DNA of 37,655 nt, from NCBI GenBank assembly GCA_025966295.1, contig JAOPVD010000034.1, positions 1 through 37,655 on the forward strand. The letters are read 5' to 3'. Source of the stretch: Frankiales bacterium. GTDB lineage: Bacteria; Actinomycetota; Actinomycetes; Mycobacteriales; SCTD01. Numbering within the stretch: position 1 is the first letter of the stretch; each line of letters begins with the position of its first letter. Below, one piece after another: positions 17,039-24,864 of this stretch. The position numbers and the translations under genes were made by a program. The notes under the pieces are model-generated. The model made no database searches, had not been told where the DNA came from, and saw only the letters and a program-made list of their open reading frames with translations.

Positions 17039-17515
17039 TCATAGCGCGATCGTCATGTCCTGGTGGAGCACACCGAGGTAGTCGGCGGGCTCGCCTACCG
17101 GTGTCCACCCGAGGTGCACGAAGAAGGTCGTGTTCACGGCCTGCACCGTCGCGTCCATGCGGCGACCGCCGGCGGCGGCCGCGGTGGCGACGGCGGTCCG
17201 GACCAGCGGTGCTCCGATGCCGGCGTGCCGGTGCTCGGGCAGGACGGCGAGCCGGTCGCCCTTCCACACCCCGTCGCTGAGCGGGTAGAGCCGGACGGTG
17301 CCGGCGGGCTCGTCATCGACGAAGCCCAGGACGTGCACCACCTGGGCGTCGTCGTCGTGGCTGTCGCGGTCGTCGCCGTCGAACAGCCGCTGCTCCTGCA
17401 CGAACACGGCCCGCCGGATGCGGTGGTGCGTCGCGAGCTCGTCGGGGCCCTGGACGGACCGGCAGCGGAGCGCGTCAGGCCTTCGTGAACAGGGGGAGGG
17501 AAGGACGTCCGTCAC
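17039..17515 (-). CDS. GNAT N-acetyltransferase, MSMEG_0567/Sll0786 family (Nit1C component); start uncertain
   Basis: HHRIRRAVFVQEQRLFDGDDRDSHDDDAQVVHVLGFVDDEPAGTVRLYPL...GDRLAVLPEHRHAGIGAPLVRTAVATA...VHLGWTPVGEP. Confidence 0.86.
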   Translation of the reverse strand: MTDVLPSPCSRRPDALRCRSVQGPDELATHHRIRRAVFVQEQRLFDGDDRDSHDDDAQVVHVLGFVDDEPAGTVRLYPLSDGVWKGDRLAVLPEHRHAGIGAPLVRTAVATAAAAGGRRMDATVQAVNTTFFVHLGWTPVGEPADYLGVLHQDMTIAL

Positions 17516-18665
17516 GAGTGCCTCCGTCCGAACGCTCGAACGCGCCCATGCCCGAGCAGGCCTGGCAGCGGGCGCAGCCGGCGGCGACGCCCGAGCTCGA
17601 CATCCCCTTTTGCGCCAGGTACGGCACCACCTGGCGGTAGACCGCCTCGACCGCCTCGCGCGGCGGCGGCAGGAAGTCCTCCATCAGGCTGCCGGGCACC
17701 GGACGCAGCGGCACGATGAACGGGTAGACGCCCAGGTCGATGGCCCGCTTGCAGCCCTCGACGGTCAGCTTCTCGTCCTCGCCAATGCCGAGGATCACGT
17801 AGGTCGACACCTGGCCGGCGCCGAAGGCCTTCACCGCTCGTTCCCAGGCCCCGAAGTAGGCCTCGATGCCCCAGCGCGCCTTGCCCGGTGCGACCCGGGC
17901 GAGCACCGCCGGGTCGAAGGTCTCGATATGGATGCCGACCGAGTCGATGCCCAGGTCGGCCACCCGGTCGATGACGTCGAGGTCGGACGGCGGTTCGAAC
18001 TGCACCTGCACCGGCAGCCCGGCCGCCTCCTTCACGGCCTGCCCGCAGCGACCGACGTACATCGCCCCGCGGTCGGGGGTAGCGGTGCTGCCCGTGGTCA
18101 GGGTCGCGTCGACCGCGCCGTCGAGCTCCTTTGCCGCGAGGGCCACCTCGGCCAGCATCGCCGGGGTCTTCTTCGCGATGGTGCGGCCCTGGGCCAGCGT
18201 GACGCCGATGCCGCAGAACTGGCACTGGTCGTCGTTGCCCCAGTAGGCGCAGGTCTGCAGCACCGTGCTGGCCACGGAGTCCAGGTGCAGCAGGGCGATC
18301 TGGTGGTAGGGGATGCCGTCGGCGGTCGTCAGGTCGTAGTACTTCGGGCGGGGGGCCAGGGCGGCGGTCGCGAGCCGCTCGCTGCCCTGGTAGACCGCCC
18401 AGCTGCCGTCGTCCTCCCCACGCAGGGCATAGGGCGAGCTCTCGACGTACGACGCACTCGTCGGCACCGTGGTCTGCACGCCCTCGATGTACAGCATCCC
18501 GGCGTCGGCCGGTCCGGCGCCGCCGGCGCGGGCGGACAGCGGCACCTCGACCCGCAGCCCGGAGCTCTGCAGCGACGTCAGCAGCTGCGCCAGGGCCTCG
18601 GCGGACAGCACGGGGGCCGGAGCTGGGGTGTCGATGCCGTGGGCATCGGACGTGGTGAGGGTCAT
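17475..18665 (-). CDS. Radical SAM protein, MSMEG_0568 family (Nit1C component)
   Basis: LQTCAYWGNDDQCQFCGIGVTLAQGRTIAKKTPAMLAEVALAAKELDGAVDATLTTGSTATPDRG...VSTYVILGIGEDE...GCARCQACSGMG. Confidence 0.88.
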   Translation of the reverse strand: MTLTTSDAHGIDTPAPAPVLSAEALAQLLTSLQSSGLRVEVPLSARAGGAGPADAGMLYIEGVQTTVPTSASYVESSPYALRGEDDGSWAVYQGSERLATAALAPRPKYYDLTTADGIPYHQIALLHLDSVASTVLQTCAYWGNDDQCQFCGIGVTLAQGRTIAKKTPAMLAEVALAAKELDGAVDATLTTGSTATPDRGAMYVGRCGQAVKEAAGLPVQVQFEPPSDLDVIDRVADLGIDSVGIHIETFDPAVLARVAPGKARWGIEAYFGAWERAVKAFGAGQVSTYVILGIGEDEKLTVEGCKRAIDLGVYPFIVPLRPVPGSLMEDFLPPPREAVEAVYRQVVPYLAQKGMSSSGVAAGCARCQACSGMGAFERSDGGTRDGRPSLPLFTKA

Positions 18666-18695
18666 GCGGTGTGGCCCTTCTCCGGGAGGTGCGGC

Positions 18696-18714
18696 ATTCA
18701 CTATAGGAAATGTC
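18696..18714. promoter_or_regulatory. Candidate shared operator, site C
   Basis: ATTCACTATAGGAAATGTC upstream of radical SAM gene; reverse strand contains TATAGT, a possible -10. Confidence 0.45.
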
Positions 18715-18730
18715 GGTGGTCGGTCCCCTG

Positions 18731-19396
18731 TCAAGGGTTGGGGGTACCTCGCCGCAGCGCCTCGGCCCGGGCGTCGCGCTCGCCGGCGCCCGGATACGAC
18801 GTGGCGGACGCACCTGTCTCGCGGGACTCCGTGACCGAACCGGTGGCCAGATCGACGTGCAGCGGCTCGACGGCGTGCACCACGCTGGTGAAGTCCTCGT
18901 CGGGGGTGGCCGTCACGAGCAGCGCCCGGCCGGTGGCGACCTCGACCTCGAGCCGGTGGTAGGGCACGAACGGGTCGCCCTCGGGGTGACCCGCTTCCTC
19001 TACCACGACCCATTCCTGGCCGGAGCGACGCGCGTCGGCGAGCGTGCGCAACCGCCGCGCGACGGCCTGCTCGCCCACCACCTCCCGGTGCCGCATCGCC
19101 AGCGCGGCGTCGGCCACCAGGGCGAGGTCGAGCTCGGCAGGGCTCATCCCGCTGTCGGTCAGCACGTCGACCACGAGGTCGGGGCCGCGCTCGGCGGCGA
19201 GCAGGAGGGCGGCGGTCGACGGCCCCAGCTCACGCAGGCGGTCGACCGTCATCCGGACGAGCTGCACCACCCGCTGGTAGATGTCCGGCCGCGAGGTCAC
19301 CGAGGGGTACAGGCGCGCTTCGGCCTGCTGCCAGGCTGCGCTGGTCAGCATCGGCACCGAACTGTCGTCAAAAGCGTGATTCCCGGGCTCGGTCAT
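18731..19396 (-). CDS. Uncharacterised protein in Nit1C-like cluster
   Basis: MTEPGNHAFDDSSVPMLTSAAWQQAEARLYPSVTSRPDIYQRVVQLVRMTVDRLRELG...; co-directional with radical SAM gene. Confidence 0.7.
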   Translation of the reverse strand: MTEPGNHAFDDSSVPMLTSAAWQQAEARLYPSVTSRPDIYQRVVQLVRMTVDRLRELGPSTAALLLAAERGPDLVVDVLTDSGMSPAELDLALVADAALAMRHREVVGEQAVARRLRTLADARRSGQEWVVVEEAGHPEGDPFVPYHRLEVEVATGRALLVTATPDEDFTSVVHAVEPLHVDLATGSVTESRETGASATSYPGAGERDARAEALRRGTPNP

Positions 19397-19415
19397 TGCG
19401 TTTCCCTTCCGGCGA

Positions 19416-19436
19416 GTTCACTATGCTGCACATGTC
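19416..19436. promoter_or_regulatory. Candidate shared operator, site B
   Basis: GTTCACTATGCTGCACATGTC between divergent hypothetical gene and carbamate kinase. Confidence 0.5.
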
Positions 19437-20418
19437 ATCTCCTATCCGATGCGCCACGCCCCTGACGCGGGGTGTAGCCGTCGTCGCCGTGGGTGGCAAC
19501 GCCCTGACCGCCGAGACCCAGCGGGGAACCGCCGACGAGATCGCTGCCAACGCCGCGCAGATGGCCAGCTGCCTCGGTGAGCTGGTCGCCGCAGGCTGGC
19601 AGGTCGCCGTCGTCCACGGCAACGGCCCGCAGGTGGGCAACCTGGCGATGCAGCAGGACGCCGCCGAGGACCTCGTCCCCGTGCAGCCGCTGCACCAGCT
19701 CTGCGCGATGACGCAGGGACAGCTCGGCAGCGTGCTGGTGCGCGCGGTCGACCGCGAGTGCGGCGCGGGGAAGGCGGTCTGCGTCGTCACCCACGTCGGC
19801 GTCGACCCGCAGGACCCGGCGTTCGAGACGCCGACCAAGCCCATCGGCCCCTTCTTCGACGAGGACCGGGCGCAGGCCTACGCCGCCCAGCGGGGCTGGA
19901 CGGTCGCGGAGGACTCCGGGCGCGGCTGGCGCCGGGTCGTCGCCTCGCCGCGACCCGAGTCGATCGTCGAGATGCAGGCCATCCGCACGCTGCTCGAGGC
20001 CGGCCACGTCGTGCTCGCCGCCGGCGGCGGCGGGGTGGCGGTTGATGCCGGCAGCCTCGACGGGGTCGACGCGGTCATCGACAAGGACCGCGCGTCGGCA
20101 GCGCTCGCCACCGCGGTCGGCGCCACCGAGCTGTACCTGCTGACCGGCGTCGACTGTGTGCTGCTGGACTTCGGCACGCCACGGCAGCGACCCGCCCACC
20201 GCATGACGCAGCAGGAAGCCGCCCAGCACCTGGCGGACGGGCAGTTCCCCGCGGGCAGCATGGGCCCCAAGGTCGAGGCAGCACTGCGCTTCCTGGACGA
20301 CGGCGGGCACCGCGCCATCATCACGTCCGTCGGGCGCCTGGCGGAAGCCGTGGCCGGCGATCCCACCGCGGGCACGAGCATCGAGCGGGCGCACGCCGCC
20401 ACCCGGACGGCGTCATGA
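19432..20418 (+). CDS. arcC: Carbamate kinase; start uncertain (19423, 19432 or downstream GTG)
   Basis: GVAVVAVGGNALTAETQRGTADEIAANAAQMASCLGELVAAGWQVAVVHGNGPQVGNLAMQQDAAED...VLAAGGGGVAVDAGSLDGVDAVIDKDRASAALA...GSMGPKVEAALRFL. Confidence 0.92.
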   Translation: MSSPIRCATPLTRGVAVVAVGGNALTAETQRGTADEIAANAAQMASCLGELVAAGWQVAVVHGNGPQVGNLAMQQDAAEDLVPVQPLHQLCAMTQGQLGSVLVRAVDRECGAGKAVCVVTHVGVDPQDPAFETPTKPIGPFFDEDRAQAYAAQRGWTVAEDSGRGWRRVVASPRPESIVEMQAIRTLLEAGHVVLAAGGGGVAVDAGSLDGVDAVIDKDRASAALATAVGATELYLLTGVDCVLLDFGTPRQRPAHRMTQQEAAQHLADGQFPAGSMGPKVEAALRFLDDGGHRAIITSVGRLAEAVAGDPTAGTSIERAHAATRTAS

Positions 20419-21950
20419 GCGCCAGCGGCCTGTCGGTCCACAAGGACACCTACCTGGACTCGCTGCTCCTGATGGTGTGCACCGTCAGCATGGACGGCCT
20501 GCAGGGCGTCACCTGGGCGGGCGCGACGATGGCCAGCCCCCGCGGTCTGGAGGACCTTGCGGCGGCCGGTTTCACCGGCGTCGAGGGCCTCGGCGCCAAC
20601 GACCTCGTCCTCGCCGTCAAGGCCGAGGACGAGACCGCTCTGGAGGCCGCCCTCGAAGCGGGCCGGCAGGCGGCCTTCAGCGAGCGGGAGACGGCCGGAC
20701 CCGCGAGCGAGAAGCCTCCGACGAGCCTGGCCGACGCGGCCCGACGCCAGGCCGGCAGCAACGTCGCGATCGTGTCGGTGCCCGGGGACTACGCCGCCCT
20801 CGAGGCCCATCACGCCCTGACGGCAGGTCTGCACGTCCTGCTGTTCAGCGACAACGTGCCGCTGGAGCAGGAGATCGAGCTCAAGGAGCGGGCCGCCGCG
20901 CTCGGGCTGCTCGTCATGGGCCCCGGAGCCGGTACGGCGGTGCTGGGAGGCACCGGACTCGGCTTCGCCAACACCCTCACCGCCTCCAGCGGCGGTGCGG
21001 TCGGTGTCGTCGCGGCGGCTGGTACCGGCGCGCAGGAGGTCTCGGCGCTGCTCGACCGCTGGGGCGTCAAGGTCTCCCAGGTGATCGGAGTCGGCGGCCG
21101 CGACTTGTCCGCCCCCGTGCAGGGCCGGATGGCGCAGGAGGCTGCCCGGGCCCTGGAGGCCGATCCCGGCACCACCGCCGTGCTGCTCGTCTCCAAGCCC
21201 CCGGACCCGGCCGCCGCGCAAGCGGTCCTGGCCGAGTGCCGGGGGACGAGGGCGGTGGCCGTCTTCCTCGGCCTGGACGACCTCGATCCGCCGGACGGCG
21301 TGACCCTCTCGCCGACCCTGGAGCAGGGAGCGCTCGCGGCGGCGCGACTGACGGGCGCGACCCCGCCGAGCCTCACCGAGGGGCTCAGGGACAAGGTGGC
21401 CGCGGTCACGCTCGACGCCCGGCGCACCAGGGTCCAGGGCCTGTTCTCGGGCGGGACGCTCTGCTACGAGGCGCAGTGGGTCCTCGAGAGCCTGCTCGGG
21501 CCGGTCTACTCCAACGAGCCGCTGCGCAAGGCACACTCGGTCGCGGCGGCACCGGCCGGCGCGCACGTGCTGCTTGACCTGGGAGCTGAGGAGTACACCG
21601 TGGGACGCCCCCACCCCATGATCGACCCGAGCGGCCGGCTCGAGCTGCTGCGGGCGGTGGCGGACGACCCGGAGGTGGCCGTGGTGCTGATGGACGTCGT
21701 CATCGGGCACGGCAGCCACACCGACCCGGCGGGGCAGATCGCCCCCGTCGCCGCGGAGCTGATGGCCGGCGGGGGCCCTCAGGTCGTCACCTACCTGCTC
21801 GGCACCGAGGGCGACCCGCAGGCCTACTCCCGCCAGCGGCGGATCCTCGAAGACGCCGGCTGCCTCGTTCCGGAGACCAACGCCCGGGCCGCCTACGTGG
21901 CGGCCGCGCTGGTGCGCCGCGAGCCCGAGCTCGTCGAGCTGGGCACATGA
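20415..21950 (+). CDS. fdrA: FdrA family protein (acyl-CoA synthetase-like; oxamate carbamoyltransferase subunit homolog)
   Basis: KDTYLDSLLLMVCTVSMDGLQGVTWAGATMASPRGLEDL...VMGPGAGTAVLGGTGLGFAN...GVVAAAGTGAQEVSALLDRWGVKVSQVIGVGGRDLS...GLFSGGTLCYEAQWVL...LMDVVIGHGSHTDPAG. Confidence 0.88.
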   Translation: MSASGLSVHKDTYLDSLLLMVCTVSMDGLQGVTWAGATMASPRGLEDLAAAGFTGVEGLGANDLVLAVKAEDETALEAALEAGRQAAFSERETAGPASEKPPTSLADAARRQAGSNVAIVSVPGDYAALEAHHALTAGLHVLLFSDNVPLEQEIELKERAAALGLLVMGPGAGTAVLGGTGLGFANTLTASSGGAVGVVAAAGTGAQEVSALLDRWGVKVSQVIGVGGRDLSAPVQGRMAQEAARALEADPGTTAVLLVSKPPDPAAAQAVLAECRGTRAVAVFLGLDDLDPPDGVTLSPTLEQGALAAARLTGATPPSLTEGLRDKVAAVTLDARRTRVQGLFSGGTLCYEAQWVLESLLGPVYSNEPLRKAHSVAAAPAGAHVLLDLGAEEYTVGRPHPMIDPSGRLELLRAVADDPEVAVVLMDVVIGHGSHTDPAGQIAPVAAELMAGGGPQVVTYLLGTEGDPQAYSRQRRILEDAGCLVPETNARAAYVAAALVRREPELVELGT

Positions 21951-23116
21951 CCCACCGCCCCGTCGCGCTGCTGACCTACTCCACCAAGCCGCGCGGCGGT
22001 GTGGTGCACACCCTGGAGCTGGCCGAGGCGCTGAGCGACCTCGGGGTGCCGGTGCGGGTCGTGGCCCTGGGTGACCCGGGGGCCGGCTTCTTCCGGCCGG
22101 TGCGCGTGCCGGTCACCCTGGTGCCAGGCCCGGTGGGCACTGAGACGCTGGAGGAGAAGGTCGCCGGCGGGATCGACTGCCTCGAGGGCGCGCTCGCCGA
22201 GATCGTGCGGGCCACGCCCGACGTGGTTCTGCACGCCCAGGACTGCATGAGCGCCCGGGCGGCTGCCCGCGTCCGTGACGCCGGCAGCGGCGTACCGGTC
22301 GTGCGGACCGTCCACCACGTCGACGACTTCTCCAGCGCGATGCTGATGGACTGCCAGCGGCAGGCGATCCTCGAGCCCGACGTCGTCCTGGCGGTCACTG
22401 AGGTCTGGCGGGGGATCCTCGAGCGCGACTACGGGGTTGCCAGCGCGGTCGTACCCAACGGCGTCGACGTCCGACGCTTCGCCACCGCCTCGCAGGAGCG
22501 CGCGGCGGAGCTGCGCCGCTCGGTCGGCGCGGCGGACCGCCCGCTGATCCTGGGCGTCGGCGGCATCGAGCCACGCAAGGGCACCGACGACCTGGTCCGG
22601 GCAGTGGCGGACCTGCGCAGCCGTACCGGCCTGGACCCCGTGCTCGCCGTCGTCGGCGGCCACTCCTTCCAGGACTACAAGGCCTACCGGGACAGGGTCC
22701 TGGCGGAGCTGCCCTCCCTCGGCCTGGTGCTCGGTCGCGACATCGTCCAGGTCGGGACGGTGCCCGAGGCCGACATGGCCGCCTGGTACGCCGCTGCCGA
22801 CCTGCTCGCCTTCCCCTCGGTGAAAGAGGGCTTCGGTCTGGCCGTGCTGGAGGCGATGGCCGCCGGCACCCCCGTCGTCACCAGCGACCTCCCCGTGTTC
22901 CGTGAGTACCTCGTCGACGGTCGCGACGCCCTGCTCGTCCCGGTCGGGAACGTGCCGGCGCTGTCCTCAGCGCTGGAGGCGGTCCTGCGGGACACCGCAC
23001 TGCGGACCCGGCTGGTCGCAGCCGGAACCGGCGTCGCGCAGGCGTTCACCTGGCCGGCCAGCGGCCGCCGGCACCTTGAGGTCTACGCGGACCTGCCGAG
23101 CACCGCCCGGGTGTGA
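21947..23116 (+). CDS. Glycosyltransferase, MSMEG_0565 family (Nit1C-associated GT4)
   Basis: VALLTYSTKPRGGVVHTLELAEALSDLGVPVRVVALGDPGAGFFRPV...VPNGVDVRRFA...GGIEPRKGTDDLVRA...FPSVKEGFGLAVLEAMAAGTPVVTSDLPVFREYL. Confidence 0.9.
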   Translation: MTHRPVALLTYSTKPRGGVVHTLELAEALSDLGVPVRVVALGDPGAGFFRPVRVPVTLVPGPVGTETLEEKVAGGIDCLEGALAEIVRATPDVVLHAQDCMSARAAARVRDAGSGVPVVRTVHHVDDFSSAMLMDCQRQAILEPDVVLAVTEVWRGILERDYGVASAVVPNGVDVRRFATASQERAAELRRSVGAADRPLILGVGGIEPRKGTDDLVRAVADLRSRTGLDPVLAVVGGHSFQDYKAYRDRVLAELPSLGLVLGRDIVQVGTVPEADMAAWYAAADLLAFPSVKEGFGLAVLEAMAAGTPVVTSDLPVFREYLVDGRDALLVPVGNVPALSSALEAVLRDTALRTRLVAAGTGVAQAFTWPASGRRHLEVYADLPSTARV

Positions 23117-23151
23117 GCCCCAGGCGGCCCAGCGTGCCTGGATCGAGCTGA

Positions 23152-23204
23152 ACGACCGACAGAACGGCGCGCCGGCGAGGGCTTGCCCTTCTGTCGATCG
23201 TCGT
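23152..23204. repeat. Inverted repeat / possible bidirectional terminator
   Basis: ACGAC+CGACAGAA (23152-23164) vs TTCTGTCG+AT+CGTCGT (23189-23204), with inner GGCGCGCC and GGGCTTGCCC. Confidence 0.5.
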
Positions 23205-23226
23205 AGGGCTTCCGGAGGAAGCTTGT

Positions 23227-23316
23227 TGGCGGTGGCGGTGGGATTTGAACCCACGGACGGCTTGCACCGTCACACGCTTTCGAGGCGTGCTCCTTCGGCC
23301 GCTCGGACACGCCACC
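23227..23316 (-). tRNA. tRNA-Ser (anticodon CGA), CCA encoded
   Basis: Minus strand GGTGGCGTGTCCGAGCGGCCGAAGGAGCACGCCTCGAAAGCGTGTGACGG...GTGGGTTCAAATCCCACCGCCACCGCCA. Confidence 0.96.
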
Positions 23317-23352
23317 GCCGATGACTCTAGCGAACGACGACGGCGGCTCGCT

Positions 23353-23805
23353 CTAGCGCTGGCCCTCGAAGAACGCGGTCAGCAGCGCGCTGCTCGGCTC
23401 GGCCAGGACGCCGGGCAGCACCTCCGGTCGGTGGTTGAGCCGGCGGTCCCTCAGCACGTCCCAGAGCGAACCGGCGGCTCCCGCCTTCGGGTCCAGCGCG
23501 CCGTACACGACGCGCTCGAGCCGGCTCAGGACGATCGCGCCGGCGCACATCGTGCACGGCTCGAGGGTGACCACCAGCGTGCAGCCCTCCAGCCGCCACA
23601 CGCCACGTGACGCGGCGGCCCGGCGGATCGCGAGCACCTCGGCGTGCGCCGTCGGGTCCCCGCTGCCCTCACGGTCGTTGTGCGCCTGCGCCAGGACGGC
23701 CCCGTCCACCCCCAGGATGACCGCGCCGACCGGGACGTCGCCGTGCTGCAGGGCCCGCTCGGCCTCGTGCAGCGCCAGCTGCATGGCGTCGTCGTACCGG
23801 GTCAC
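23353..23805 (-). CDS. tadA: tRNA adenosine(34) deaminase
   Basis: MQLALHEAERALQHGDVPVGAVIL...DPTAHAEVLAIRRAA...TLEPCTMCAGAIVLSRLERVVYGALDPKAGAAGS. Confidence 0.94.
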   Translation of the reverse strand: MTRYDDAMQLALHEAERALQHGDVPVGAVILGVDGAVLAQAHNDREGSGDPTAHAEVLAIRRAAASRGVWRLEGCTLVVTLEPCTMCAGAIVLSRLERVVYGALDPKAGAAGSLWDVLRDRRLNHRPEVLPGVLAEPSSALLTAFFEGQR

Positions 23806-24302
23806 CCGTCGCGCAGGCTGTCGAGGACCTCCAGGAAGCCCGCCCGCTCGCCGAGGGCGGACAGCACGTCGGCGGGCAGCAGGCCCTCCCCCGCGCACAG
23901 GTCGAGCAGCGCCTCGGCCGGGATGCCGAGGTCGCTCAGCAGGGCGGTGTCGCCGACCGGCTCCGCGACCGGCCGCGTGCCCTCGTCGTCCTCGTCGCTG
24001 TCGGCCTCCTCGACGTCGCCGTCCTCCCAGAGCATCGCGGCGACGTCACTGCCGAGCACGGCCCGGCGGTCGGAGAGGAACACCCGGGGCTCGGCGAGGC
24101 TGCCGGAGCCGCCGTCGACGCGCACGAGCGCGACGTACTCGTCGTCCTCCTCGAACAGCAGCAGCGCCGGGCCGTCGCCGTCCCCGGTGAGGTCGCGGAG
24201 CTCGTCCGCCAGCGTGTCGAGGTCCTCCACGTCGTGCAGGTCGAGCTCGCGTCCGGTCCAACCGTCGTCGGTGCGTGCGAGCGCAGCGGCGAAGTACGTC
24301 AC
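23802..24302 (-). CDS. tRNA adenosine deaminase-associated protein
   Basis: VTYFAAALARTDDGWTGRELDLHDVEDLDTLADELRDL...; 4-nt overlap with tadA. Confidence 0.82.
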   Translation of the reverse strand: MTYFAAALARTDDGWTGRELDLHDVEDLDTLADELRDLTGDGDGPALLLFEEDDEYVALVRVDGGSGSLAEPRVFLSDRRAVLGSDVAAMLWEDGDVEEADSDEDDEGTRPVAEPVGDTALLSDLGIPAEALLDLCAGEGLLPADVLSALGERAGFLEVLDSLRDG

Positions 24303-24315
24303 AGGGCCTCTCTTC

Positions 24316-24792
24316 TCAGACCAGGGCGTCCATGGCCCGCTCGTACGCCGCCGCGAAGCCGAGCCGACGGGCGAGGGTGGACAGCATCTCGTCGGCGTAG
24401 GCGTCGACGTCGGACAGGATGGCACCCAGCTCCATCTCGTCCAGACCCAGGTCGGCGAAGACGCCCAGGTCGCCGGCCGGCCAGACGTCGTCGAGCTCGT
24501 CGTCGGCGGGCGGCTCCAGGTCCAGGCGCTCCATCACCTGCGCGGCCAGGTCCCAGGCGACGGACGCGGTGACGTCGCTGAGCAGCAGCCGCTCCTGCCC
24601 GCCGACGAACCGGACCACGACGAAGAACTCGTCCGCAACGTCGACGAGGGCGAACGCGCCGGGCACCTGGCCGCGCACCGCCGCGACCACGTCCCCCAGG
24701 TCGTCCGCGACGGTCGGGGGCAGCTCACCGACCTGCCAGACGCCGTCCTGCTGGAAGACGACGACCGCCCACTTGTCGAAGGACTCAGCCAC
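24316..24792 (-). CDS. tRNA adenosine deaminase-associated protein (paralog)
   Basis: VAESFDKWAVVVFQQDGVWQVGELPPTVADDLGDVVAAVRGQVPGAFALVDVADEFFVVVRFVGGQERLLLSDVTASVAWDLAAQVMERL. Confidence 0.82.
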   Translation of the reverse strand: MAESFDKWAVVVFQQDGVWQVGELPPTVADDLGDVVAAVRGQVPGAFALVDVADEFFVVVRFVGGQERLLLSDVTASVAWDLAAQVMERLDLEPPADDELDDVWPAGDLGVFADLGLDEMELGAILSDVDAYADEMLSTLARRLGFAAAYERAMDALV

Positions 24793-24864
24793 GTGGGGAC
24801 TCTTACAGGTGCAGGCGCGGGTGGGAAGGGGTAGGCGAGCAGGTAGTCGATCCCGGAGGTTCCC

